The notes: generated from the letters alone by a model not told the origin. DNA of 46,862 nucleotides from Lingula anatina (GCF_001039355.2 NW_019774625.1:911897-958758), one strand, 5' to 3'; counted from the first letter of the stretch, positions 1-11,844 are shown. Made by a program: numbers and translations.

Positions 1-34
1 ATATATATATGTCAATGGAATACATATGAATTAC

Positions 35-3000
35 CTGTTAAATGATTGAACTTAATACCAAGTTTGGATGGAATTCTCTTCAGCACATTGGCAGACAAAT
101 CACAGCTCTCAAGTTGGATATGCTTCATGAGGAAAAACACAGCCTCTGGCACCATCATTAAAGAACACTGGGAAAGATCTGAAACAAAATGATGATACCG
201 TAAGAAAGGGTCACAAATCACAAACACATTTATTATGCATTTTCTTATATTTCATATTTTCTCCAGAGATGTTGACTCAAAATGAACTTGTGATAAATAT
301 TATCTTAATCTAAGATTAATCACAAAAACTTACATTTTGTTAAAGGCATAATAACTCTTTGTATGAGACCTATATTTCACAATAAAAACCTTGTGAATAA
401 CTCATAGAAATATAATATATTCTGTTTTACCACAAAAACAGCAGTTATAGCTTTTATTCTGATATTTGAACTTGTCTTTAGACCACGTGACCTCCATTGA
501 TGTCTATACTCTGTTAAAATCTCTTAAGAGATTTTAACAAAAAACCCAACTTTTTAGAAAAAAACCAGGGACTAACTTTGAATGTAAAAATGGATTCATT
601 AACTATTGGTAAGCATGGGAAAATTGATGTTTACTCCAGGAAAATTCATTTTTTGGCCGAAACGAAGAGTTATTATTGCTTTAACTGAAAAAAGTCTTCA
701 GTGGTGGTCAAGGAACTAATATAATTCCATCTGAGTCAGAATTTTTACACATTTAATTTTATTTTCTGTTGTCTACAATTAGTTTGATTAGAATTATTAA
801 ACAGATTAGCTGAAAAAAAAGAAAAAAAATTAACTCGCCATGTATGTAAAAATTGTTAATACAATAACTGCACAGTATCTATACAATGATAATATTGTTG
901 ATGTTTATACAGGAATGCAACCTGCATTTGTAACCACATAAAAGTACAACTGCTTAAACAAAGATGCTTAACTTGACATGGTCCCTTTACCTAAAATCAG
1001 TTACACACAGTTCCAATTTTCACATGCCAATTCCATATGTTACACAGTGTAAACAGGTGAACAATGTGGGCACACATCTGCTGTTGGGATTTAGCATGCA
1101 GGGCATATCAAGTTTGCACCTTATTTGGTCAAAACATATGCAGGTAATTTGACACCTTAAAGGATGAAAGGAAAACATGCAGCCGACATATCATCCTAAT
1201 TGTGCTCAAGACAGTTTTTCTTTGAAGAACTTAACTGATTTCTGAAAATGACCCTGGCAATTTTTTAGAGAAAATATTTTTTGAGAAATACAATGCATTA
1301 ATTATGAGAGCTCTAGAATTACATCTTACAGCTATACACTAAAGAAAGTAGTTTCTTCTTCTACTCCAAAGTAAATTTATAAACAGAAATAACACATACC
1401 AAAAAGTAAAATTTTCAGCATGCCTACTATACAAGTAAAATCCCAAAGTGCTCCCTTGTCCATGTGGCAGTTCTACATTTTAACTAAAAAAAAAAAAAAA
1501 AAATCAATCGCCACTCCAGTGCTGTTGGATACAATTTAGGCTTATTCCATCACATATAACCTCACTTACACACATTCTTCCATGGTGTACTTTAAAATCT
1601 ACTGCACATATGATGCTTGTGACATTCTTTTCCCTTTGCTTTCTAAATAGTATTCTTAACTACTAAAATGTTTATTCAGAATAAAAACCTGGTATGTGAA
1701 GAGGCCTCCACCCCCTGTGAACATAGAAAAATAAGCTGCTTTTATCTCTTCTTTTCTATGCATAGAGAAACTGAGCTACTGATGGGTGAGGAAACAGTTT
1801 AATTAGTTCTTATGCAAGTTCCCTGTAAATTGTGCTGCTTACACTTAATACATGCTTCTGTTTATTCAAATTTTATACAAGGCAGATGAGCATCATAAGC
1901 ATATTAAGTTGATCAAGAGTTGGAGTGGCCTCCAAAATATGGTTTCATTTCAAACTTAAAATGGAATTTTGACATTGTAAGGTGACTGTTTTTACTTTGT
2001 TATATATCATAAAAAGTGCAACTTTACCTATCAAACTAAAAATTAATAAAAAACAAGAGGCACCAAAATTAGCAAAAGTATATATACTGCACAGCATGCA
2101 TGTGCACATTTAGTTTTAGCAAGACTACATCCAACACATCATTTGTGATTCTTATTTTACTTCATTTATCTTTTCATTTCTGTGAAAAACTGTAAATTGA
2201 AATATCAGATTGCCATAAGTGAATAATCTTAGTGACCACTGTCCAGTCCTTGGTGTTCTCTTTGCATACATTTACATGTAGAATACATAAATCTGAAATA
2301 AATGCAATGCTACATATCCTCTCTGATATAACATTATTTCTTACATGGAAAGTTCTCCTCTCTTTATTGGCTTTCACGTAAATGGTAAAATAATTGTAAA
2401 GATAAAAGAGGTCAACAAGAAAAATATATAATATGCAGTACATGGTGTCTAGCGGTATAGAGCTCCTTTTTGCGGCAGATGAAAAACTCATCTAAAAATC
2501 TCTCAGATCATTTTTTAACACTGATCAAGCTGATCTCAGGAGAGGAGTGATCCAGTCATTCCAGTGGTAATTACCTCTGACTGTGGGTCAGTATTCAATG
2601 CACAGCAAGACTCACTACTACAGGGGTATGTACGTACGTGTGTATATTGAGATTTCTTTAATATTTTGTACACATCACACATCTTATCCAGGTGGGAGCC
2701 CCCTCAACCTTTTAACAACTTCACAGCATTTATTTTCCACATCTATACACCCCTAGTGCTCCATCTTCTGAAAACACATTTTTATGCCTACATGCAGAAC
2801 CATGTTGAAAAATACATGTACCTTCAATCATGCAATTGGATAAGGGCAAAATCTGCATGGAAGATAAATTTTTGTCTGCCCTTCCCCACTTATTGCCATC
2901 TTGGATATACCTGTGCGGTACATATTTGACTTGTTCTAAATTGTAGACATTACAATGTATCAGCATCTTATTATATTGAACCTGCTGTGTGCATTATTTT

Positions 3001-3380
3001 ATTTCTTAATTTACTTGATAAAAAAAGTGCCAAGGACAACTTTAAATGCAAAGGAAAACGTGTACATTCTGAATGTGATGTATCCTTGCAGGGATAGACA
3101 TGCATCCACCGATATCGCTTTAAATTGCATTTTCAGGGTTTTCATGGCAAGTGAATACACCTAGGTAGGACAGGTAGTACAGTAGGAAGCCACATCTACC
3201 TGGGCTTATAATACGTACATGTATCACAAATATTTATTGCAAGAAGAAAAAAAAATGATCCTGCTATATTCATTGTGGACACATCATTAACGTATATCGA
3301 TACTTGCCTAGTCTATTCTCTTCCTTTGCAGCCTGGCATCTCAGAGCGACTCTCGCGACTTCCTTTCCTGCGGTTGCCAT
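35..3380 (-). CDS. LRRC20: LRRC20-like leucine-rich repeat protein, 5' part (gene continues past the left edge)
   Basis: Two coding exons are visible: 3308-3380 (ATG at 3380-3378, 24 codons plus one base) and 35-178 (one split codon plus 47 codons and one base). Joined, they read MATAGKEVARVALRCQAAKE..., then LDLSQCSLMMVPEAVFFL, then LSANVLKRIPSKLGIKFNHL. This follows the layout of vertebrate LRRC20: an N-terminal helix with the VARVA motif, then LDLxxCxLxxxP and a second leucine-rich repeat of the xLxxNxLxxxP type. Exon 2 has a normal acceptor (tttcag) and donor (gtaatt). The intron between the exons (179-3307) has a GC donor (CTAG|gcaagt), which restores the aspartate codon of LDLSQC exactly. 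Later repeats lie outside the window. LRRC20 is a small cytosolic protein of poorly known function. Family assignment is by resemblance only; another short LRR protein is possible. Confidence 0.5.
179..3307 (-). other. LRRC20-like intron 1 (GC-AG type)
   Basis: This 3.1-kb intron starts with GCAAGT on the minus strand (3307-3302) and ends with TTTCAG (184-179). It contains one full TTAA-flanked MITE at 340-684 and an A-rich run near 1486-1503. I see no other convincing exon. The open frames at 2174-2491 and 2666-2929 show no codon-like composition, no family motif and no splice partner. Confidence 0.5.
340..684 (+). mobile_element. MITE family 1, copy 1 (TTAA-flanked, about 345 bp)
   Basis: The left end reads TTAAAGGCATAATAACTCTT and the right end is its near inverse complement (gaagagttattattgctTTAA). 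TTAA at both ends suggests a piggyBac-type target site. Inside are an ACCACGTGACC block and a short perfect palindrome (aaatctcttaagagattt). It is closely related to copies at 11330, 25596 and 30763. No coding capacity. Confidence 0.5.
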
Positions 3381-4324
3381 ACTTGCTTTTGAACATAGGA
3401 GAAGACGTCGGTCTATTTACATGGCTCACGTTGCTTTGTTTTGGTTTACAGGGCCGCTTAGCTACACTAAATTTACATAACATGTATTAGACCATGCGGG
3501 GTAAATTAAAAAAAAAATAACAATAATAACTAATAAAAAGAAAACAATCTGGCAAATAAATAAAGAAGCATTTATTGGCACTTTACAACATGTTTAACAG
3601 AGACAAATCGCTAGTGTATTTTATGAGGCAAGCGACATTTGTTCGGCTGCAGTTCTACGAATGCAAATGGAAGGATAGAATTCACAACGTTAAAACGTGC
3701 TCGTGCCTCACCGAGTCCAAATAATGACATGCGTTCACGCTCACTCACTGGTAACATATAATGGTTCACTCACACAGACGTTTGAGTTTTAAATGGTGGA
3801 ATATATCACCGTTCACCGATCGTCCAGCTTGCAGCTCGACTAAAATCAAAGGCCACAGTGCGTTAGCTGCGACAGTGACGGCTCTTTCCCCAACAACACG
3901 AGTGTGATAATAATCAGCAGGTTGTTTGTCTCACTGTTCCACATTTTGCTTAGTCATTGTTCTACGTGGTTAGGGACAGTGGTGCAATAAATAATGAAAG
4001 AATCTTGAGAGTGCTGTGAAATGAGAAAATCCCCAACCTGTGAAAGCAACTAACCTGAATCCACACTGTAACAGCACTTTGATGTGGTCAATGGTGTGGA
4101 TGCTTCTCATCCATACCTTAACACAATTAATAAGGTACTGGTACAAATTATGTGACATAGCTACTGATGAAATTTAAAATTGTCACATATTTATGTTACT
4201 TCTTAATATTCATCTACCAATATAATAAAAATATTTTCTGCTGACTAAAAGGCCAACATTTCATGATAAAATGCATCTTAAAGATGTCGAATATGTTCAA
4301 CAGTTTTTCCCCCACCCATGGTCC
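3381..4324. other. Upstream region of the LRRC20-like gene
   Basis: About 940 bp between the LRRC20 start codon and the long-TIR element. It probably holds the promoter and 5' UTR of the minus-strand LRRC20-like gene. I see no clear TATA box. A 32-codon minus-strand open frame near 3844-3945 has no family match and no splice signal, so I do not call it a gene. Confidence 0.5.
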
Positions 4325-4975
4325 TAGTCGAGTCGCCACTCCCATAGACCCAATAGTCGAACCCTGCAATGTTCTTTCCTGTAAACTTTTTTTTGCTGAA
4401 ATGCATTCTTCAGGCCGAGAGAAGCAAAATTAGCTTGGTTGCTATTTCCGAGACCTTGAGCATTTTTCAATATGGCCGTCAATTTATGAGGAAAAATAGA
4501 AAAACGACCAGAAGTCGCCGGGTAAACTTTATTGACAGCTTTTTTGAACGTGTATCCTATCAGAAGAGCACAACAGTACTAGTGAATACGCTTAAGCCCG
4601 TTACATATAGCAAAAAACCAAAATGGCCGTCAAAACATAAGGCAGAAAATGATAAAAGCTGCAGAATCAGTTTGTTTTTTGCATATTTATTTTTATTAAA
4701 ACCATATCCCCTTTTTATATTTATGTTTATTATAACATTTTGTTAGTCATGACCCGAAACTCTTGGAATAAGCTTATCTGACAGTTCAATAACCCCCCAA
4801 GAGTCTGTTTGCTACTTCTCCGGGTCCCATAGTCAAATACTTAAAATGTTATTCCCTGAATTTTTTAAAAGAATTTAACACTTTGGGAGTATAAAAGCCA
4901 ATTTAATTTGGCTTTCTTGGCAGTGGCTAGATATGGAACATTGATCAATTTTCAAAATTCAAGATGGCCGTCAAT
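4325..4975 (+). repeat. Left inverted arm of the long-TIR element
   Basis: Holds ATGGCCGTCAA at 4472, 4623 and 4964, and the word ATAGTC at 4354 and again just before the inner half. The arm therefore seems to contain two diverged sub-units of a few hundred bases, each starting near CATAGTC and ending near TTTTCAA..ATGGCCGTCAAT. The 125-codon open frame at 4369-4746 lies wholly in this arm and is not a gene. Confidence 0.5.
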
Positions 4976-5779
4976 AATATAAAAAAATATTATAATTTCA
5001 TTATATTATAAATAAATAATTACCTGTATGTAACATAGTAAAGAGTCGGGTTTAAAGTGCATGGTATTCCGCATTTCAAATGACCGCTAAAACATGCCCA
5101 AAAAAAAAGGTTAAAAAAAGCTGTTGAATTACATTTTAAACTGATAATTCGGCGTATAATAAAATATATCCAACCCTGTTATTTATTGACAAAGTGTACT
5201 TGTACGGTACAGTTATACTAAGATGCTATGAAAGAGGATCATTGTTGGACTGACCATTACGTAAGTTCTATTTTTAATGCAGAAAATTTATCAAGGGGCA
5301 ACAAGGGGTTCTGCAGGAATTTGGGCACAGGGAGTCCAAAATGTTAATCTGCAATCGGGACTCTTATATTTACATGGAGTCCAACCAAGTCCGTTGGTGG
5401 GGACGGGGGGTGGGAGGGGGTGAGTGTAATTTAATTTAACTTTTGTCAAAATATTAACCTTATTATTTTTTTCGTTTTTGTTTTTATATTGATCATACCT
5501 TAATGTTTTAATTTTATATCTTTATCATAACTATTTCAATATGTACATAAAGTTTAGCTTTAAAACTTCCCATTCTTTTTATTGAGATTGGCACGTGTAA
5601 GAATATTTCATCAGTATATAGCAGCATTTCTAGTTTTTCTTATTACTGCAATTTTTCACTTTACATTTTAAAGAGTCAATAAGCAAAACATCTTACAAAT
5701 CTTGTGGTTATACATGTATACTGACAGCCATTAAAATCTTTTCGGCCATATTTTTCAAAATAATTGTTACTTTGAAGCT

Positions 5780-6740
5780 CTAAACTGGATTATTTTCATA
5801 CAAATCATCAGTTTCAAAACAAAAATGGCACCAGCCCAACACAAAGTCACAACGGTCAATAGCCGGTATGATCTCCGCTTGCTTCGATGCAGGCGGCGAT
5901 CTGTTGGCGCATGCTCGGGCAATAAATGTGGATGGGGTGGTGTCGTGTGGAATCCTATTCCAGCCTTGTCGTAGTGCCTCGATCAGCTGCTGCCTTGGCC
6001 AACGGACGGCCAAGATATATGTAGTACCAGATGTGTTCAATCGGATTCACATCCGGAAAATAGACAGGCCGGGGTAGGTCATCCACCTTTGGAACTCCAG
6101 ATACACTTGGATCATTTGTGCCGAATGTGAACGGGTCATGTCCTGTTGGGAAAAGGTGATATCAGTTTTCTGCTGCATGAACGAGGTTATGTGAGGTTGC
6201 AGGATCTGATCTATGTTGTGACGAGCAGTTACTGGTATGTTGCCATCAACGACCACCATCGGTTGACCGCCAGCAAGTGTCGACGCACAGTGGGGCTGCT
6301 GCTCCGGTTGTTGTTCCAACCGGGTGCCTCTTGTGCTGTAAGACTGGCATGGCGAAACTGGCCCCGTAGCTGATGCAACCTGTTGTAGCGATCCTGGTCT
6401 GGAGTTGACACTGTCTCGCCCTGGCTGCGGTATATCGCTAACAGAGCCAGGCATGTTGTGGCATTTAACCAGATTCCTGATTGTTGGTTGGGAACAGCCC
6501 ATACATTATAGCTTAAATCAGACTCCCCTCACACCCAGTGCCAAGAGATGTGCGTTGTTCACATGATAGACATGGCATAATTCCGTTCACTGGACTAACA
6601 ACATGGGTGGCCGGGTGGCCTTTTTTGGGCCTTTATAGGCCTCCAAAACCAATCATCAAAATGTGCAGATGCCTACTGAGTATTGTTCAATGTGTATATG
6701 GTCCATTTTTGCAAAAAAAAAAGTTTACCCATGTGCAATG
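5780..6740 (-). pseudogene. Degenerate Tc1/mariner transposase (minus strand)
   Basis: Minus-strand frames hold ordered relics of a Tc1-like transposase: the helix-turn-helix end GCSQPTIRNLVKCHN and its linker (about 6500-6420), a collapsed middle, then VVVDGNIPVTARHNIDQILQP and FMQQKTDITFSQQD (about 6270-6130, the region with the second catalytic aspartate), and the C-terminal WPRQQLIEALRQGWNRIP (about 6005-5950). Stops and frame changes separate the blocks, most of the catalytic core is deleted and the DDE triad is incomplete. The right boundary is approximate; no convincing TIR was found. It sits between the arms of the long-TIR element and is probably a nested insertion. Confidence 0.5.
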
Positions 6741-7430
6741 AACCATGGCAACATGACAACTCATCATTATCTTAACTACCCGAGCACTAAGTCATCAATA
6801 AATGCACAATGAATAAATACATCTACCCGACAAGTAAAAAAATGCATACATTACTATCTCAAAGCTTCCATTATGTGTAAGTATATATTGGCAAAAACAA
6901 CATTTCGAATACATGATGTCGATGGCTAGCCCTCGCATATCCCTTTACTATGTCACGTTGTCCAGAATATCTGACCTCATGGGCCCTAACCTCTGGGTTT
7001 GTACACCCCTGCTTGGATCTCGGTTATTTATAATAAAATTCATTATTAAACAACAAAAATGCCTTTACCCATAGCTGTTAAAATATTTAAAAAGTTTACA
7101 AAAAAAAAGGATAAGAATAATCTAACTTAAAAATACGTTTTATTGTGTGCTGTGTCTTGAACGCAGGTATATCGTTTTTCACTTTATATATGTATTTATA
7201 TTTGTTCCAGTTAAAGTCTATTTTAGTTAAAAGCTTTGTAGTTTTACAGTTGTTTCTTTGCCCTTCCATTATATTTTGGAGGCCATTTTTATTAAAATTA
7301 CTTGAAATAACAAAATGAAATAAATGATCGCACTTTGCATAGATATAAATATAAATATGCAATGATGAACAATGGAGTGAAGCATTAATTTTTTATTTGA
7401 ATGTATGGCTCTCGCTATTCACATAACAAA

Positions 7431-8072
7431 TTGACGGCCATCTTGAATTTTGAAAAAAATTGTAAATATCTCGTAATATAAGCTTCTCTTAGTTTTGTAA
7501 CCCAGATGAAACAATTTCTTTTAAAAAAGCTTGCAAAATATAACATAGCAAGCTTTGACTATGGGGCTCGTCGGAGTGGCAAATGGACTGTCAGGAGATG
7601 GCACCGTCTGCCACCATCTGATTAATGTCAAATAAGCAGTTTCTGAGAGTTTAGGATCATGACTAACAAATTATCATAATGGACATAAATAGAAAAGGCG
7701 GAAATGTTTTTAATAAGACTTAATTTGCAAAAAAACGAACTTATTTTGCAGCTGTTTTTACTTTCTGTCATATGTTTTGACGGCCATTTTGGCTTTTTTA
7801 GCTATATGTAACAGGCTTAAGTGTATTCACTAGTACTGTTGTGCTCTCCTGATAGGATACACGTTCAAAAAAGCTGTCAATAAAGTTTTCCCGGCGACTT
7901 CTGCTCGTTTTTCTATTTTTTCTCATAAATTGACGGCCATATTGAAAAATGCTCAAGGTCTCGGAAATAGCAACCAAGCTAATTTTGCTTCTCTCGACCT
8001 AAAGAATGCATTTCAGCTAAAAAAGTTTACAGGAAAAAACACTGCAGGGTTAGCGTTCTGGCTACTCGACTA
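7431..8072 (-). repeat. Right inverted arm of the long-TIR element
   Basis: Inverse complement of the left arm. TTGACGGCCAT, the complement of the arm motif, occurs at 7431, 7777 and 7930, mirroring the three left-arm sites in order and approximate spacing. The arm ends about 280 bp from the CENPX stop codon, so the insertion lies just downstream of that gene's 3' end. Confidence 0.5.
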
Positions 8073-8139
8073 TCCAGTCAGTCTTCTGTGCCAAAACTGT
8101 CTCCAACTTAATTGTTAAAAAGACTGCCTCCCTGGCATG

Positions 8140-8145
8140 TTTAAT
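8140..8145 (-). terminator. Candidate CENPX polyadenylation signal (ATTAAA)
   Basis: Minus-strand ATTAAA about 210 nt downstream of the CENPX stop, the nearest common variant of the signal. It lies just outside the right arm of the long-TIR element. Confidence 0.5.
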
Positions 8146-8351
8146 TATGTCCCAGCTTAACACCTTGTATGAAATATCCTCCAGTCCTTGAAATATGATT
8201 CATGGTGGGTTCTCTGCATGGACGTAATTTTTGATCACGTAATCTGAAATATTTCCGAACAAATCACAGCTTCAGGAGAAAATCCTTAAAGTGATTACAC
8301 TGCCTGGTGATGCCTTGTCCAGATACTCAGCTGTCATCACTTTGCTCTCAT

Positions 8352-10877
8352 TCAAAAATCAAGCATCTGGAATTCAAAAACCATCTTAGTAATGCGTAAT
8401 TTATCATGCTTTTCAAATGAAATAATTTATGTTAACAATTTCTTAAACATTTTGCAAACCCCTTAACAAAGTAACAAAATAACTACATAAGATTAATAAT
8501 AAAAAAAAATCTGTTTTGTTTTAGGTTTTCACATTTCTTCATCTTACCAATTGTGGTAAAATCTTCTCAAAATGGTCCACTCCGACAACTGTTGTTCCTT
8601 CATTCTATAATTACAGAAGCGTGAAAATGGGTGTTTTATAGAATAAATGTAACAGCTTTTAAAATAAACTTTGTTTTGATGTCAATGCATTGGGTAACGT
8701 TTTTGCTTTAGCTTTTGCTAAAGGGACACTGTCATAGAGCTGCTAGAACTAATTTCATACATGTTATCTACACGCTTTGACTACTGAGATCCAAAATGTT
8801 TTTAGGTGCTTTTCTATCATTAAGAACATAATAACTTTAGGGATTGAAATGTTGGCAACTCTGCTAGGAATGAATTATAAAACTGCTTCTATAAATTTTC
8901 TTAAATGACATTTAGCAATGTTCCATATGTACTCACTCAATGTACAGATATTTAAGTCTTATCTTATAAATTGAAGGTTTCATTAATGTTTACTATAACA
9001 TGTCCCATGAGATGCTCTCAGTTAAATTATGACATTACAATGTTCACCCCCACTTTAGTTGCACCTCACCTTTGCCTGCTTTGCTGCTCTTGCTGCAGCT
9101 TCTGAAATGATAAGCAAAACATTTTGTTCTCAAATCAAAGCCTACCTAAATATTTTTTCATTGGGAAAAAAAATTAAATATTCCCATTAAACCATGTACA
9201 CTACTGATACTTTCTTACCTGAAACATAGATCTGCATCAAAGTTGTCATCACTTTCTGAGCATCACCACTAACTGTAACGAAACAAGAGAAAAAATTAGG
9301 CAGCCCTTATTCAATCTATAAAAAAAGTAATGCCATTTCTTCAAAATTGTCCATGGAAGGGTTTGTAGGATTTTGAAACCGACTTAAATTAAAAAATATA
9401 CTGTACATGTACATGTATTTCTGGCATGACTGTCCTTAAGTCCCTATCACCATTCCTCTATTGAATTGTCAAAATCAGTATAACTTTTTCTATTAATGAT
9501 AATAAAAAAATTTTTTTTACCAAATCTTTTCACTTTGGTATTGAGATAATATAGTTCTAAATAGCCTTAAAAAGTAAAAGGGTGTGAAACTGCAATCAAA
9601 CAGTCTTCATTCTTGGGCAAGTCCTAAAACAGTTCCTGCTCAAATGGCTATGGTGTGGCCTTAATCATTAAATCTAAATTTACCTCTTGTTTTCTCATCT
9701 TTAAATTGCATCTGTAACAGCTTCAGAATAGTTTCCTGTAGAATAAGAACATGAAGAAAGAAGATAAAAGAGCACTTACTAATAATATGAGCTGTGATAT
9801 AAACAACACCAAATCAAAGCAGCACTAGCTAAAGGAACTTAGCTCCATGTTTCCTGTCTTTAGCTCATCTATTTTCCCCCTAAATTAAAAATTTTTGGGT
9901 GTGCTAGAGATGGAGTAAAAGTCATTATAATGATAATGTGAAACAAATGCATGGATGAAACTGTACTAATAATGGCAGCATTCACTGATCATGAGGATTC
10001 AGATTGTACACAAGGAGCTGGTTGATGTGGAGGTGGGCATTACATGTACTTGTACCTGTGCCACTCTGGAGAAAGAATCAGAATGCAGATAACCACAAAA
10101 ACAGAGCTACTGATACTACCTGAAATATTGGTTGAAATACCAATTGGTAGGAGTAATTAATAGGTTCTGTGGTTCTTGCGTTTTTCAGGTTTTGATGGAT
10201 AAATCTGACTCATTTTGAGAGGTCAGATTAGGTCAATGTAGCCTTGGAAGTGCTGATTGATGGACTTGGTTTGCTTCCATTTCATTTTTAATGTTTACCC
10301 CAAATTGGCCGTACTAGTATTTGTATATCACGTGTTGTCAACGTACATAAAGTACATTTGGCAATTTATCAAATTTAATTTCTATTCTTTTATTACAGCA
10401 GTTACTAGTGTGTTATAATACTAGTACATGTAAGAGTGCTTGTAACACAAGACAAGGTAAAAAGTCTCAAAACGCCATTTTGACCAATTCCTAGGTTTTT
10501 TAAACAAAAATCTGAAAATCTTCTGATCTCTCTATCTCAGAGTCCTGAAGGTCTTCAATTGCCAAACTAATTTATTTGAAAAGCATGTAGACACTGATAA
10601 TAAATGTCCTGCCAACTGGTAATAACTGAGTAAGTTGAGACGCCAACAGGCACACGTCAAATAAGCCACGCTCCAAATTCGTTCATTTTTACAAGAAAAT
10701 AATCAAAACACAGCTTCAGGGGATATGTCATTCTGTCTGAATACCGTCACCTCTTAGAGTTTATATACAGATAAGTTTCTGGGTGACACGCATACGACTG
10801 GCTACGGTTATGATATATGATTTTCGACTTTGGAATCTGAGCGTACAAACCTGTTTAAAATTTGCTCGACCCGCCAT
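8352..10877 (-). CDS. CENPX: Centromere protein X / MHF2 histone-fold protein
   Basis: Six coding exons on the minus strand: 10851-10877, 9684-9735, 9219-9272, 9070-9101, 8548-8604 and 8352-8366. All have GT-AG borders, and the phases close to a 78-residue protein (human CENPX is 81). The order of motifs is MAGRANFKQ, LLQMQFKDEKTRVSGDA, SEAAARAAKQAK, GVDHFEKILPQL and the final MLDF. These parallel human HLHFKDDKTKVSGDA, VEAAVRGVRQAQ, DVDQLEKVLPQL and LLDF. CENPX pairs with CENPS in the histone-fold MHF tetramer, which binds DNA with FANCM in crosslink repair and sits at the inner kinetochore with CENPT/W. The start is fixed by family length and by ATGGCGG context. No exon exceeds 57 nt, and the last coding exon has only 15 nt. 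Intact and probably functional. Confidence 0.5.
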
Positions 10878-11329
10878 TTTCGGACATTCAATATCTACAA
10901 TACAAAAGTTCACTCAACATTTTACTGTTTGGGCATTTACGATTCAGAAATTCAGAAAATGTTCGATATTGTTTTGATATTTTTAGAAGTAAATGTTAAA
11001 ATAATAACCTACTATTATAAATATAAAACACATCCATAGAAATACTGGTAGAAAGACGTATGGAGTCTAATGCCATAATAATGCCATATACACGCGCGTT
11101 ACTAGTGATTTCGACAATTTTTCGCACACGGCTTTTTTTTCTCTTTCTTTACCGTATATTCAGTTCAAACATGAGGACTTCTTAGTTCGAGGGGAAGGGG
11201 ACAGGAAAAAGAGGGAAAAAGAGGGAAAGAACCCAAGCAAGTCCATTAAAATTATTTTTTTACGGTAGATCTATATCAATATTGGTTTTTAACAATTTAA
11301 AAATTGTCACATTTTACCAGGGGAATTAA
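10878..11329. other. CENPX upstream region
   Basis: Probable promoter and 5' UTR of CENPX. No TATA box is obvious. It includes a purine-rich stretch (about 11190-11230, repeated GGAAAAAGAGGG). The 60-70-codon open frames at 10783-11039 are antisense shadows of CENPX exon 1 and its flank. Confidence 0.5.
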
Positions 11330-11604
11330 TTAAAGGCATAATAACTCTTCGCTTTGTCCAAAAAAATGAATTTTTCTTGAGTAAACAACAATTTTCCCTT
11401 AGTTACCAATAGTTAATGAATCCATTTTTACATTCAAAGTCAGTCCCTTTTTTTTCTAAAAAGTTTTTTTTTTTTTTGTTATAATCACTTAAGAGATTAT
11501 AACAGAGTATATAGCCATCAATGGAGGTCACGTGGTCTAAAGACAAGCTCAGATATCAGAATAATAGCTATAACTGCCGTTTTTGTGGTACAACAGAATA
11601 TATT
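11330..11604 (-). mobile_element. MITE family 1, copy 2 (truncated)
   Basis: Inverted relative to copy 1. It starts TTAAAGGCATAATAACTCTTCG and contains the complementary blocks (gtaaacaacaattttccc, cacttaagagatt, GGTCACGTGGTC). Similarity stops near 11604 at caacagaatatatt, and the last 70 bp including the other TIR are missing. Confidence 0.5.
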
Positions 11605-11699
11605 AGGCTGCATTCACATGGAAAATCTATTTTCCAAAAATCTAAAAATCTATTTGCAGTATCTTGTGATCACAGTCTGTGCCCTGAATACCCCATGGT

Positions 11700-11767
11700 G
11701 TAATTACGGGCAGCGCGAGCAGTTACTTCCAAAGCTGTAATTAATTCTCGGCGCTGCCAGTAATTAC
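11700..11767. repeat. Short GC-rich hairpin bounded by GTAATTAC
   Basis: The left arm (11700-11719, gtaattac then gggcagcgcgag) and right arm (11747-11767) are near-perfect inverse complements with a 27-bp loop that itself contains GTAATTAATT. The element is unusually GC-rich in its stem compared with its surroundings. It lies immediately beyond the truncated MITE copy. Confidence 0.5.
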
Positions 11768-11797
11768 GCCTTCTCATGAAGTAATACATGTTAATTC

Positions 11798-11844
11798 AAA
11801 AAAAAAAAAAAAAAAAGAAAAAAAAAAGAAAAAAAAAAAAAAAA
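11798..11844. repeat. Poly-A tract with G interruptions
   Basis: Nearly pure A with single G interruptions. There is no retrogene or SINE body with a polymerase III box next to it, so I treat it as a simple repeat. Confidence 0.5.

Larger units (their letters stand above)
4325..8072. mobile_element. 3.7-kb DNA element with about 640-bp terminal inverted arms
   Basis: The left arm (about 4325-4975) and right arm (about 7431-8072) are inverted copies of each other with modest divergence and small indels. Matching landmarks, outside to inside: TAGTCGAGT(C/A)GCC, AACCCTGCA, TTTCCTGTAAACTTTTTT, GAATGCATT, CCGAGACCTTGAGCATTTTT, CGCCGG, a block around TGAATACRCTTAAGC, TTGTTAGTCATGA, CCCATAGTCAAA, TTCAAAATTCAAGATGG. 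The motif ATGGCCGTCAA occurs three times in each arm. The middle contains a degenerate Tc1/mariner copy. There is no intact transposase for the outer element, so it is non-autonomous. The class is unresolved (fold-back or long-TIR DNA transposon). Confidence 0.5.

Noticed and set aside
2174-2491. 105-codon minus-strand open frame in the LRRC20-like intron
   Set aside because: Low-complexity, aromatic-rich translation without motifs. Probably chance in AT-rich DNA.
4369-4746. 125-codon plus-strand open frame
   Set aside because: It lies entirely in the left arm of the long-TIR element and is broken in the right arm. No family motif.
11798-11844. Poly-A tract as the tail of a SINE or retrogene
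   Set aside because: No polymerase III boxes, tRNA-like head or coding remnant next to it, and no flanking direct repeat.
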